NCBI RefSeq assembly: GCF_902779965.1
Contig: NZ_CACZDK010000003.1
Span: 62,001-126,000 of the forward strand
Direction: 5' to 3'
Source of the DNA: Fibrobacter succinogenes
GTDB lineage: Bacteria > Fibrobacterota > Fibrobacteria > Fibrobacterales > Fibrobacteraceae
DNA length: 64,000 nt
The notes under the pieces: model-generated
The model's database searches: none
What the model saw: only the letters and a program-made list of their open reading frames with translations
Told to the model about the DNA's origin: nothing
Translations under genes and position numbers: made by a program
Shown here: in pieces, positions 24,785-32,991 of the stretch
How positions within the stretch are numbered: the first letter of the stretch is position 1
Layout of the letters: the number at the start of each line of letters is the position of its first letter

Positions 24785-26797
24785 TTATTTGGATGGGTTG
24801 TCACCGTGAATGTAGCTTACAAAAGCGAAGCGTCTGCTATCGGGGGCCCAGGAATTGACATTAATTGTTCCTTGCCCACCGAAAAGTTTAAGGATTGTTT
24901 CGGGAACGGACCAAGAATCTGCGGGATTTGCGCGACGCATCAAACGCAGTTCCACGTTTTTATTTGGAACATGTTCACCAGGGCGCACATCCGTTTCCGT
25001 GTATGCGACCATCACGACCTTTTGACAGTCAGGAGAAATATGCGGGAACCACGTATTCCAATGCAAGTCATGGGTCATCTGCGTTTGTTCGGAGCCATCC
25101 GCCTTCATGCAGAAAGCCTGCATACGTCCCGAGCGTTCGGAATTAAACCAAATATATTCACCATTGCAATCGTACTCAGGGCCGTCATTCAATCCAAACG
25201 CAGTCGTAAGGCGAGTCTCGTTACCGCCCGCCGCAGAAATCGTGTAGATATCGTAACTTCCGTTTCGTTCTGCGCAATAGGCAAGAGTCTTGCCGTCCGG
25301 CGTAATGCCATGCAAGTAGCTTGGCGCAAGAGGCGTCACTAAGCGCGGTTCGCGGCCGTCAAAGTAAATCTTGTAAATACGCGAAAGCCCGTCTTCTTTT
25401 GTGTGGTGGCTCACGTAAATGCCGCTGCCATCAGGGTCAAGAACGTGGTCGTTATTGCAGTTGTCCACATAATGACTTTCAATTTCCGTCACCTCGCCCG
25501 TCGCGATTTCAAATTTGTAAATGCGTCCATTGCTGTTGTACGTAAGGAAAGTTCCATCGGCGCTCCAGTTTGGCGCTTCAATAACGCAATCAAACTCCTT
25601 GAGGATTTTCGCTTCACCAGTTTCAATATCAAAGACTTGCAAAATAGACTTGTCACCATTGCGGTTCCACGTTTCACCCGGAGAAATTTCAAATGTGTAG
25701 CTTACGCCAAACTGCTCACGAATTTTATCCATGAGCGTCATGAACTCCATCGTTTTTGCATGTGTCATTTCTGGGCGTTCCCAAACAATTTGTTTCGAGA
25801 GCGCGACGCCTATCGTCCCGCCATTCGAGATATCACAGCATTCGCAAGGTTTGCAAATTTCGTGCCGGAACTGAGCAGGATTTTCAATTGCCTCTTTGCA
25901 AGCGAGAACTTCGTATTCGTAGCAGTTGCAAAGGCGCGGCGGTTCAACAGTTTCAACTACATTCCCGGCATTATCAAGCAGTTCAAGCTTTACCATGTCA
26001 TTCAAATTCTGTACACGGATTTGCCCCGCCGTTCCATAAATCACGCCCTCGTTATGCGTCGGCGAAACCATCGAAGTCTTGAGATACGCCTTTTGACCGT
26101 TTTCGTACGTGATGTTTATCCAGTCACTTGCATCCACGCCCGTTTTGAACTTGACGCACTTGCAATCCATGGACGTGATTTCGTTACGGACAAATTTTCC
26201 GTCAGTATCAACACGCTCGCCAAGGAACAAATCTGCAAATGTAAGGCTGTAAATGCCGATATCCAAAAGCGCACCACCCGCCAGCGACGGATTATGCATA
26301 CGCTCCCTATCGCTGAGTTTCATCGAAAAATCGGCTTCAACTGTTTCCACATTTCCAATGCGACCTTCACAAATCCAGCCGCGAATCGTATCCAGCGCCG
26401 GCAAGAATCGCGTCCACATGGCCTCGCACAAGAAAACGCCCTTGTCATGCGCAAGCGCAATCACCTCAGTTGCAAGTTTTGCGTTCGCGGCAAAAGCTTT
26501 CTCCACCAAGATGTTCCGGCCATGATCAATGCAAAGTTTCGCAAATTCATGATGGTGCGAATGCGGCGTTGCGATATAAATCAAGTCAACAGCAGAATCT
26601 GAGGCAAGTTCCTCGTAACTGCCATACGCTTTTTTAAAGCCATACTCTTTCGCAAAAGCATCGGCCTTTTCCAAATTACGGGACGCCACGGCGTAACATT
26701 CCACGCCCATCCCCTTATTTTCTAAAGTATTTACAGCAGCAGCCATCTTTGTTGCGATATGGCCACACCCAAGAATCGCGAATTTCAAAACCTTCAT
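24785..26797 (-). CDS. Fusion: Gfo/Idh/MocA oxidoreductase plus TolB-like beta-propeller
   Basis: A 670-residue single ORF. Residues 1 to about 325 form a Gfo/Idh/MocA NAD(P)-dependent oxidoreductase: FAILGCGHIATKMAAAV (nucleotide binding), YIATPHSHHHEFAKL, and the ILVEKAFAANAKLA lysine motif (EKAF in place of the usual EKP), then GGALLDIGIYSL. Residues about 360-670 form repeated WD40/TolB-type blades (APNWSADGTFLTYNSNGRIY, HGITPDGKTLAYCAERNGSY, PEYDCNGEYIWFNSERSG). Oxidoreductases of this family act on sugars; propellers of this type may bind or act on oligosaccharides. The pairing in one polypeptide is unusual, and a joint role in sugar processing is only inference. It stands alone. Confidence 0.9.
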   Translation of the reverse strand: MKVLKFAILGCGHIATKMAAAVNTLENKGMGVECYAVASRNLEKADAFAKEYGFKKAYGSYEELASDSAVDLIYIATPHSHHHEFAKLCIDHGRNILVEKAFAANAKLATEVIALAHDKGVFLCEAMWTRFLPALDTIRGWICEGRIGNVETVEADFSMKLSDRERMHNPSLAGGALLDIGIYSLTFADLFLGERVDTDGKFVRNEITSMDCKCVKFKTGVDASDWINITYENGQKAYLKTSMVSPTHNEGVIYGTAGQIRVQNLNDMVKLELLDNAGNVVETVEPPRLCNCYEYEVLACKEAIENPAQFRHEICKPCECCDISNGGTIGVALSKQIVWERPEMTHAKTMEFMTLMDKIREQFGVSYTFEISPGETWNRNGDKSILQVFDIETGEAKILKEFDCVIEAPNWSADGTFLTYNSNGRIYKFEIATGEVTEIESHYVDNCNNDHVLDPDGSGIYVSHHTKEDGLSRIYKIYFDGREPRLVTPLAPSYLHGITPDGKTLAYCAERNGSYDIYTISAAGGNETRLTTAFGLNDGPEYDCNGEYIWFNSERSGRMQAFCMKADGSEQTQMTHDLHWNTWFPHISPDCQKVVMVAYTETDVRPGEHVPNKNVELRLMRRANPADSWSVPETILKLFGGQGTINVNSWAPDSRRFAFVSYIHGDNPSK

Positions 26798-26904
26798 GGT
26801 AAAAATATATATCGAAAATTTTTAAGCAGCAATAATTTACCACAAATACCGTTTACCGCTGTAGCCGAATAAAAAACACTCTAGAATTTGATATATTTTT
26901 CACC

Positions 26905-27834
26905 ATGAATCAAATCAAGTCTGTTGCAGTTGTAGGTCTCGGGGCTGTCGGTGCCGTTGTGGCAGAACAGCTCTTGAGCGTTCTCGGAAACAAACTTTAT
27001 TGCGTGATGGACGCCGAACGCAAGGCGCGCTACCAGGCAAGCGGAATCGTCATCAACGGGAAAAAGGCAGAATTCAACTTTGTCACGCCGGACGAAGTCC
27101 CGGTCGTTGACCTTGTGATTTTTGCGACCAAGAATTTGCAATTCAACGAAGCGCTCGAAGAAGCGAAAAATGCGGTCGGTCCGAACACGGCTTTGCTTTC
27201 ACTCTTGAACGGCGTGCATTCCGAAACAGAAATCGAGCGTGTTTACGGTGCTGAAAAGACTTTGTACGGATTCATCGTTAATTTGCAGTCTATCAACAAG
27301 CACGGGAACATTGACTGCGCGGGTCGCGGCATCATCCTCTTTGGCGAAAAAGACAACCGCCGTTCCGAACGCGTCGAAGCCATCCACCAGCTTTTCGAAG
27401 ATGCACACATCGTCCACAAGATTCCAGAAAACATCCGTTTAGAAATGTGGAAAAAGCTCTTGATGAACACCGTATTCAATTCGATCGGAGCGATTTGCCG
27501 TTCCACATTTGCAGGATTCAATTTCCCAGTGATGCAATCGCTTGTGCGTAAAATCGGAAACGAAGTGATTCAAGTGGCAAACGCCGAAGGCTTTGCGCTC
27601 ACGAACGAAGACCTCGAAGAAAACTTGCGACTCACCTGCAACTACACGCCGCTCGGCAAGTGTTCCATGTTGCAAGACATTGAGGCCGGGCGCAAAACGG
27701 AGAACGCCTATTTCTGCGGGACCATCAGCAAGCTCGGAAAAGCACACGGGATCCCAACGCCCTACTGCGAATTCTTAGGCGAACTCATCGAAGGCACTGA
27801 ACTCGCACGAGAATTGCAAAAGAAGCTGTCATAA
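26905..27834 (+). CDS. Ketopantoate reductase family protein (2-dehydropantoate 2-reductase-like)
   Basis: ApbA/PanE family, 309 residues, normal length. The N-terminal VAVVGLGAVGAVVAEQL is the dinucleotide-binding motif; IFATKNLQFNEALEEAKNAV and LSLLNGVHSE match the family's TK and LQNG motifs (here LLNG). The C-terminal helical domain has EMWKKLLMNTVFNSIGAICR, containing the catalytic lysine and Asn positions, and SMLQDIEAGRKTENAYFCG. It would reduce ketopantoate (pantothenate pathway) or a related 2-oxo acid with NADPH. No other pan genes are nearby, so the substrate is not certain. Confidence 0.88.
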   Translation: MNQIKSVAVVGLGAVGAVVAEQLLSVLGNKLYCVMDAERKARYQASGIVINGKKAEFNFVTPDEVPVVDLVIFATKNLQFNEALEEAKNAVGPNTALLSLLNGVHSETEIERVYGAEKTLYGFIVNLQSINKHGNIDCAGRGIILFGEKDNRRSERVEAIHQLFEDAHIVHKIPENIRLEMWKKLLMNTVFNSIGAICRSTFAGFNFPVMQSLVRKIGNEVIQVANAEGFALTNEDLEENLRLTCNYTPLGKCSMLQDIEAGRKTENAYFCGTISKLGKAHGIPTPYCEFLGELIEGTELARELQKKLS

Positions 27835-27920
27835 CAAGATTTCACTGGATTGGGCTAAAGCCCCAACTCTTTGGCTCGGTTATAAAAATGAGCAAGCTCA
27901 TTTTTGCAACGCTCACCTTC

Positions 27921-27952
27921 TGAGTTGTTTTCGCTTCGCTCAGAATGACGAA
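27921..27952. repeat. Dispersed element, TTCGCTTCGCTCAGAATGAC type
   Basis: Degenerate copy of the GGATCCTTC...GGATGAC family in the 153-base gap between the ketopantoate reductase and Nudix genes. The rest of the gap is a TAAAGCCCCAACTCTTTGGC-type stretch also of intergenic character. Confidence 0.6.
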
Positions 27953-27987
27953 GAAGCAGGATGCATTACGCGCAAATGACGATGATA

Positions 27988-28365
27988 CTAAAGGTATTTC
28001 ACGACTTCCACGTCGGCGGGGAGCCAATTCACGGAATTAAGATTTTCGCGGTCAAGCCATTTGGCGGCTTCGTGTTCCAGAAGTTTCGGTTTGCAGCCTG
28101 CGGCAAGCGAGCAATAAAAGCAACGCATTGTCAAATGGAATTTAGGATAATCGTATTCCACCGTGCAGATCTTTTCGCCAACACTCACTTCGACATCGAG
28201 CTCTTCTTTCAATTCGCGAACAAGCGCCTGTTCCGGAGTCTCACCCGGTTCCATCTTGCCGCCCGGAAATTCCCAGCCACCTTTCTGGTCGCCATACCCG
28301 CGTTGCGTTGCAAAAATGCGGCCACCGTCTTTAATGACTCCCGCAACAACTTCTATAGATTTCAT
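27988..28365 (-). CDS. Nudix hydrolase, MutT-like
   Basis: Small (125-residue) Nudix enzyme of the (deoxy)nucleoside triphosphate pyrophosphohydrolase type. The Nudix box is at about residues 35-57: GGKMEPGETPEQALVRELKE followed by ELDV, with RE..EE catalytic glutamates present and the terminal G of the consensus replaced by D. The start MKSIEVVAGV at 28365 matches the family, where VVAGVI begins the first strand; the seven codons upstream (MFFIFGS) are probably not translated. It would sanitise oxidised nucleotides such as 8-oxo-dGTP. Confidence 0.88.
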   Translation of the reverse strand: MKSIEVVAGVIKDGGRIFATQRGYGDQKGGWEFPGGKMEPGETPEQALVRELKEELDVEVSVGEKICTVEYDYPKFHLTMRCFYCSLAAGCKPKLLEHEAAKWLDRENLNSVNWLPADVEVVKYL

Positions 28366-28394
28366 GGAGCCAAAGATAAAAAACAAGATTTAAC

Positions 28395-28422
28395 TAGATC
28401 CTTCGACTTCGCTCAGGATGAC
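28395..28422. repeat. Dispersed element, AGATCCTTCGACTTCGCTCA type
   Basis: Clean copy of the family TAGATCCTTCGACTTCGCTC ending AGGATGACA, in the gap between the divergent Nudix and glutathione peroxidase genes. Confidence 0.8.
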
Positions 28423-28492
28423 ATTTTATTTGCGGGAAATCACATAAAAATACAATTATAGCCTACTTTTTCAATCAACTATTGCTTTTTCA

Positions 28493-28516
28493 AATTAAAT
28501 TTTATAAAATTTAATT
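28493..28516. promoter_or_regulatory. 24-bp perfect palindrome, probable OhrR/MarR operator
   Basis: The half-site AATTAAATTTTA is followed directly by its exact reverse complement. It lies 37 bases upstream of the glutathione peroxidase ATG, in the core promoter zone. OhrR-type operators are AT-rich palindromes containing AATTAAATT, and the second gene of this operon is an OhrR-like regulator, so autoregulation is likely. Confidence 0.7.
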
Positions 28517-28552
28517 GCACAAAATTAAAACAGTGTATATGGAGAAAAAATT

Positions 28553-29095
28553 ATGAACATCTACGATTTCACCCTGACCGACGGAAAAGGAAACGAAGTC
28601 CCACTCGCCAACTACAAAGGCAAAGTGATGCTCATCGTGAACACGGCAACAGGTTGCGGATTCACCCCGCACTACAAGCCGATTGAACAAATGTACGCCG
28701 ATTTCCACGACAAGGGATTCGAAGTCATCGACATTCCCTGCAACCAGTTCAAAGGCCAAACACCAGGAACCGATGAAGAAATACGTGAATTCTGTACCCT
28801 CCATTACGGAACGGAATTTCCGCAGATGAAAAAGTCCGATGTGAACGGTCCGAACGAGCTCCCGCTCTACACGTACTTGAAATCGCAAAAAGGATTCGAA
28901 GGATTTGGAACCGGGATAAAAGCAGCGGCAATGGCTTTGTTCGTGAAAAGCATCGATAAGGATTACAAAAATAATCCCGACATCAAGTGGAATTTCACAA
29001 AATTCGTCATCGACCGCAAAGGGAACGTTGTAGCGCGTTTTGAGCCAACAATCAAGATGGAAAACGTACGCGCCTACATAGAAAAACTACTTTAG
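28553..29095 (+). CDS. Glutathione peroxidase family thiol peroxidase
   Basis: The protein has 180 residues and typical family length. The peroxidatic Cys is in NTATGCGFTPHY (C35); the conserved VIDIPCNQFKGQTPGTDEEI follows, and the C-terminal IKWNFTKFVIDRKGNVVARF contains the WNF triad part. Bacterial members usually use thioredoxin rather than glutathione. It is the first gene of an operon with an OhrR-like regulator (8-base gap) and a low-molecular-weight phosphatase, under an AT-rich palindrome. A GGAG ribosome site precedes the ATG. Confidence 0.94.
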   Translation: MNIYDFTLTDGKGNEVPLANYKGKVMLIVNTATGCGFTPHYKPIEQMYADFHDKGFEVIDIPCNQFKGQTPGTDEEIREFCTLHYGTEFPQMKKSDVNGPNELPLYTYLKSQKGFEGFGTGIKAAAMALFVKSIDKDYKNNPDIKWNFTKFVIDRKGNVVARFEPTIKMENVRAYIEKLL

Positions 29096-29103
29096 GGAAC
29101 GCA

Positions 29104-29541
29104 ATGAGTTACCCTCAATTAAAACTAGAAAACCAACTATGCTTTCCGCTATACGCCGTGTCCAAGGAAATCACTCGGCGTTATGCGCCATTTCTTGAGC
29201 CGCTCGATCTCACATACACGCAATACATCGTAATGCTTGTGCTATGGGAAGAGAAAAAATGCAACGTCACAGAGCTCGGGAAAAAGCTTTACCTCGATTC
29301 AGGAACACTTACCCCGCTCCTAAAAAAGTTAGAAAGCAAAGGTTACATCAAGCGCTCTCGCGAAGAATCCGATGAGCGTTGCCTTTCTGTAAGCCTCACC
29401 TATGACGGCGAAAAGTTGCAACACAAAGCAGCAAGCGTCCCCAAGTCAATGACAAGTTGTGTAAATTTGTCGCTAGACGAAGCCAAACAGCTATACAGCA
29501 CGCTCTACAAAATTTTGGAAGGCTTCAAGGACAATGCATGA
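29104..29541 (+). CDS. MarR family regulator, OhrR-like
   Basis: Winged-helix regulator of 145 residues with the OhrR hallmark: a conserved reactive Cys near the N-terminus in NQLCFPLYA (C13), with the tyrosines YTQYIVMLVLWE following. The recognition region is LGKKLYLDSGTLTPLLKKLE and the wing ESKGYIKRSREESDERCLSV. OhrR repressors sense organic peroxide through that Cys. Placement directly after a peroxidase gene and beneath a palindrome fits control of its own operon. It overlaps the phosphatase gene (ATGA). Confidence 0.9.
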   Translation: MSYPQLKLENQLCFPLYAVSKEITRRYAPFLEPLDLTYTQYIVMLVLWEEKKCNVTELGKKLYLDSGTLTPLLKKLESKGYIKRSREESDERCLSVSLTYDGEKLQHKAASVPKSMTSCVNLSLDEAKQLYSTLYKILEGFKDNA

Positions 29542-30092
29542 TTAAAATTTTATTCGTATGTCACGGGAACATATGCCGTAGCCCCATGGCTGAATTTGTA
29601 ATGAAAAAATTGATACGCGATTTGCCTGCAGTAGGAAAGCGCGAAATTAGTTCGTCCACAAAACTTGAAGTCGAGACGGACACAGCGCTTTCTACCGCGG
29701 ACTTCGAAATCGCCTCAGCCGCCACAAGCACCGAAGAAATCGGGAATCCAGTTTACCCGCCAGCAAGGCATATGCTCGCCAAACACGGCATCGACTGCAG
29801 CGGCAAAACGGCACGGCAAATGACAACTGCCGACTACGAGCATTATGACTACATTGTGCTCATGGACCAGAACAATCTGCGGAATCTCCGCTGGATTTTG
29901 CCTCGTGACATTTACGAACGCGAAACTAGCGCCGTTGCCAGCAACGACACGCCCCGCAAAGTTTCTCTCTTAATGGATTGGGCAGGCAAAAGCCGCGACG
30001 TAGCGGACCCTTGGTACACCGGCGATTTCGAAGCTACATGGCGTGATGTGAACGAAGGTTGCAAGGCCATGCTCAAAGCTATTTGCAAATAA
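29538..30092 (+). CDS. Low molecular weight protein tyrosine phosphatase
   Basis: The catalytic P-loop CHGNICRSP (C8, R14) lies right after the first strand IKILFV, and the general-acid loop is DPWYTGDF near residue 155. Between them, SAATSTEEIGNPVYPPARHM is the usual second segment. Compared with typical 150-160-residue members, this one is 184 residues because of an insert of about 25 residues (KREISSSTKLEVETDTALST) before SAATS. The ATG at 29538 overlaps the MarR stop, so translation is coupled. The link with peroxide stress is suggested by operon position only. Confidence 0.9.
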   Translation: MIKILFVCHGNICRSPMAEFVMKKLIRDLPAVGKREISSSTKLEVETDTALSTADFEIASAATSTEEIGNPVYPPARHMLAKHGIDCSGKTARQMTTADYEHYDYIVLMDQNNLRNLRWILPRDIYERETSAVASNDTPRKVSLLMDWAGKSRDVADPWYTGDFEATWRDVNEGCKAMLKAICK

Positions 30093-30190
30093 ATAATCTC
30101 AAAGAAACGATTATTCCAATTTGGACTATTCATCACTGGTCTGCGGATTCTCAATTTTGTACTTTCAAAATTAACTCATACTTCAACCTA

Positions 30191-30219
30191 GCGCTACCCT
30201 TTTGGGGTAGCGTTTTTTT
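30191..30219 (+). terminator. Intrinsic terminator of the gpx operon
   Basis: Stem CGCTACCC / GGGGTAGCG with a short loop followed by TTTTTTT. It lies 100 bases after the phosphatase gene. Confidence 0.88.
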
Positions 30220-30357
30220 ATCGTCAGCATTTTTCATGATAAACTAATTGTAAATATTCCAATTTAAATTAAAATCCACTACTCTGAGAAAATGTTTCTT
30301 TGTAGTTTACAAAATGGGCGGTCATCCGTCTAACAATAAAAACACAAGGAGGCAATC

Positions 30358-30801
30358 ATGAAAACGGTAAAATTTATAACGGCTGTCGCGCTCATGTTTA
30401 TGGTCACGGCATCGTTCGCGTCAAATAAAGTCGTCAAATCAAAACTGGGCGACATTGAACTTACCAATCAAAAAGATGGGGGTTCAGTTGTCTGCACCGC
30501 AGGTTTCAATGACGAACTGAAGATTCTTAAAGAAGCAGAAACTGCAGTCCTTGTCAAAGGAAAGTGCGGTAATGGTTGGGTCGAAAAATCGAAAATCGAA
30601 TACGTCGCACAAGGTCCGGGAAACAAGTCCTATGATTTTGACAACATCGTAATCGACGGTTTCTTTAATGACCCTCTTATCAACATATTCTATGACAACC
30701 CCAACACTCTCGCAGAAGTAGAAATCAACCGCGACTTCAAGGAGTACCTGACTTACACGATGGATAGAGAACAAACCGAAATGCGAAATGGAGAAAACTA
30801 G
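30358..30801 (+). CDS. Small exported protein, tandem copy 1
   Basis: The protein has 147 residues. A signal peptide (MKTVKFITAVALMFMVTASF, then AS) precedes a mature protein of about 125 residues with two cysteines (VVCTAGF and KGKCGNGW). The middle resembles a small SH3-like beta domain (LKILKEAETAVLVKGKCGNG, WVEKSKIEYV), but I do not claim a family. It ends YLTYTMDREQTEMRNGEN. An AAGGAGG site precedes the ATG. It has an adjacent duplicate and its own terminator. Confidence 0.75.
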   Translation: MKTVKFITAVALMFMVTASFASNKVVKSKLGDIELTNQKDGGSVVCTAGFNDELKILKEAETAVLVKGKCGNGWVEKSKIEYVAQGPGNKSYDFDNIVIDGFFNDPLINIFYDNPNTLAEVEINRDFKEYLTYTMDREQTEMRNGEN

Positions 30802-30841
30802 TTCAAAAAAAAATTAAACAAATTTTCAACACATCAACCTA

Positions 30842-30868
30842 GCGCTACCCTTTTGGGGTAGCGTTTTT
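30842..30868 (+). terminator. Intrinsic terminator of tandem copy 1
   Basis: Same stem as at 30191 (GCGCTACCC / GGGGTAGCG) followed by TTTTTTATT; duplicated with the gene unit. Confidence 0.88.
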
Positions 30869-31005
30869 TATTGCCGGTATTTTTCATAACAAACTAATTG
30901 TAAATATTCCAATTTAAATTCAAAAGCACTACTCCGGCAAAATGTAACTTTGTAGTTTACAAAATGGGCGGCCATCCGTCTAACAATAAACACAAGGAGG
31001 CAATC

Positions 31006-31452
31006 ATGAAAACGGTAAAATTAATGACGGCTGTCGCGCTCACGTTAATGGTCACAGCGTCGTTCGCGTCAAAAAACGTCGTCAAATCAAAACTGGGCGA
31101 CATTGAACTCACCAATCAAAAAGATGGAGGTTCAGTAGTCTGCACCGCAGGCTTCAACGACGAGCTGAAAATTCTCAAAGAATCGGATTCGGCTGTTTTC
31201 GTCAAAGGGAAATGCGGACCAGGTTGGGTTGAAAAATCCAAAATTGAATACGTCGCACAAGGTCCCGGTGATAAAAGCTTCATCATGGACAGTGTCGGCG
31301 TGCAGGCCTGGATCGACAACCCGAGCGCCATCTTCGTTTTGGAAGGTAATGACATCGATTTCGATGGAGTTAGCATCGATCGCGATTTCAAGGAATACCT
31401 GACTTACACGATGGATAGAGAGCAAACTGAAATACGAAATGGAGAGAATTAA
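31006..31452 (+). CDS. Small exported protein, tandem copy 2
   Basis: Duplicate of the gene at 30358, with 148 residues from the start at 31006 (AAGGAGG upstream). Signal peptide and N-terminal half are nearly identical; residues about 85-120 differ (FIMDSVGVQAWIDNPSAIFV against YDFDNIVIDGFFNDPLINIF) while the last 20 are again almost the same. Divergence confined to one segment suggests selection or recombination acting on that part. Function is unknown. It ends in a different terminator from copy 1. Confidence 0.75.
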   Translation: MKTVKLMTAVALTLMVTASFASKNVVKSKLGDIELTNQKDGGSVVCTAGFNDELKILKESDSAVFVKGKCGPGWVEKSKIEYVAQGPGDKSFIMDSVGVQAWIDNPSAIFVLEGNDIDFDGVSIDRDFKEYLTYTMDREQTEIRNGEN

Positions 31453-31470
31453 TCTCACACATCAAACCAA

Positions 31471-31496
31471 ACGCGGCCCCCAAAGGGCCGCGTTTT
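31471..31496 (+). terminator. Intrinsic terminator of tandem copy 2
   Basis: Stem CGCGGCCC / GGGCCGCG with a short loop, then TTTTCC. It lies 18 bases after the gene stop. Confidence 0.8.
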
Positions 31497-31503
31497 CCGT
31501 ATT

Positions 31504-32733
31504 CTATTTTCTAACAAACTTCAGATTTTTTTGTTCACCAGACGGCAGGGTAACAACAATGCCATAAATTCCTGGCGATAAATCCGACAAATCTAACTGG
31601 TTTTGGAATAGCCCCCTAGAAGCATATGCACCATCAACAGAATAGATTTTATAACGGCATGTTTCAGTTCCATATACACGCAATTTATTTCCTTCTAGTT
31701 TCACATCAAAATGAGAAACATTCTTATTTGCAATAAATCGTGTCGTTTCATCCGATGAAGAATCCGCTTTTTCCGCCTTGGCTTTTCGAACTTCATCAAA
31801 AAAAGAAGTCATCTTACCCAAGTTTTCACTCGAATACATTTCATTTCCACCGTGAGTTCCGCCCGGCACTGAAACAAGCTCACTTTTCACCTTGTACTTT
31901 TGCAAAGAGTCATAAAGTTCCTTGCTTTGCTCCGGATTCACAATTTGATCAGCCGTTCCATGGAACAATATTGTCGGAGCATCACCTTCACTGGCATAAT
32001 ACGGCGAACTCGCCACCATCCATTTATCCTTATTGCCTTCGCGCTCTGCTCCAATAAAGGCTCCCTCGTATGTTCCCGAGCCCATAAAGTTATTAATTGG
32101 GTTCATGGTGTAAATATCTGTCGGAGGAGACCAAAGCGTAGCGGCATCAATACAACTGCTGAACGAAGTAAAACTTCCAAGGTCACCTTCCAAATCTACA
32201 GTCACAGAGCCCGACTTACCTTCTTTTAAGCCGCAGGTCGTAGCAACGAGACTTGAAAGGTGACCTCCTGATGAAAATCCAGACATAGCAATAAACGACG
32301 TGTCTATTTTATACTTACTTGCGTTTCCGCGCAAATACCGCACCACCGCCTTGAGATCATGTAGCTGAGCAGGATAAATAGCATCGCTTGCCGATCGATG
32401 GTTCGGTGTGACAACCGCATAGCCCGCCTTAAGGAGCGCCGCGCAAATTGTATTTAAATCCGCCGAGCCTTTAGAATTATTCATACTCCAAGCACTGCCG
32501 TAAGTATGAACCACCACCGGATACAAATCCTTGTCCCCTTTAGGCAAGTAAATATCCATTGCGTGATAGGTTTTTCCATCGCCGACGTAGTTTACATCAG
32601 CAAATTTTTCGGAATACTCCAGCTTATCGTTGCCAGATTGCGGGCCACCAAAGCCACCGCCCATACCACCGCCCCACTGGGCGAATGCAGAAATAACGGC
32701 GGTAAGGCATACCGCCACAGTAATTTTTTTCAT
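31504..32733 (-). CDS. Secreted alpha/beta hydrolase (esterase/lipase-like) with Por-type C-terminal tail
   Basis: The protein has a signal peptide (MKKITVAVCLTAVISAFAQ), then a glycine-rich stretch, then an alpha/beta-hydrolase domain (about 45-320): nucleophile elbow AMSGFSSGGHLSSL (Ser in GFSSG), acid region ILFHGTADQIV, catalytic His in PGGTHGGNEM. This resembles BD-FAE-type or acetyl-esterase-like hydrolases acting on plant polysaccharide esters. The last 70 residues (YKIYSVDGAYASRGLFQNQL, then DLSDLSPGIYGIVV) look like a T9SS/Por-type sorting tail, seen widely in Fibrobacter secreted enzymes. The start at 32733 is chosen for GGAGTGGATA and the signal peptide. Confidence 0.87.
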   Translation of the reverse strand: MKKITVAVCLTAVISAFAQWGGGMGGGFGGPQSGNDKLEYSEKFADVNYVGDGKTYHAMDIYLPKGDKDLYPVVVHTYGSAWSMNNSKGSADLNTICAALLKAGYAVVTPNHRSASDAIYPAQLHDLKAVVRYLRGNASKYKIDTSFIAMSGFSSGGHLSSLVATTCGLKEGKSGSVTVDLEGDLGSFTSFSSCIDAATLWSPPTDIYTMNPINNFMGSGTYEGAFIGAEREGNKDKWMVASSPYYASEGDAPTILFHGTADQIVNPEQSKELYDSLQKYKVKSELVSVPGGTHGGNEMYSSENLGKMTSFFDEVRKAKAEKADSSSDETTRFIANKNVSHFDVKLEGNKLRVYGTETCRYKIYSVDGAYASRGLFQNQLDLSDLSPGIYGIVVTLPSGEQKNLKFVRK

Positions 32734-32991
32734 TATCCACTCCAATCAACTACAGCCCTAACACAGAACTGCAGCCATTTGTAATATATACAGAAAAAAG
32801 CCCCACTGGACAACGTGAAGCTTCTTTTTCATTGTTCTATTTTACAACTAATTAATTATTAGTTTATCGACTGTTCATTTCAAGAACGCTAAAGCGAGCC
32901 GAACAGATGGCGGATCACGCTTCGACTTCGCTCACTTCGATTGAACTCAGCGCAGGCAGCACTGGAGTCCACCATGACGTCGCCATAAAGC

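Larger units (their letters stand above)
30184..31455 (+). repeat. Tandem duplication of a gene with its leader and upstream terminator
   Basis: The unit beginning CAACCTAGCGCTACCC at 30184 recurs at 30835, a period of about 650 bases. Each unit carries a terminator, an identical leader (GGGCGGTCATCCGTCTAAC / GGGCGGCCATCCGTCTAAC) and a gene with the same first 85 codons apart from a few substitutions. The middle of the coding region has diverged strongly. Confidence 0.85.

Noticed and set aside
25403-26602. 399-codon plus-strand frame opposite the oxidoreductase fusion
   Set aside because: Antisense shadow with no recognisable domain; the minus-strand product is unambiguous.
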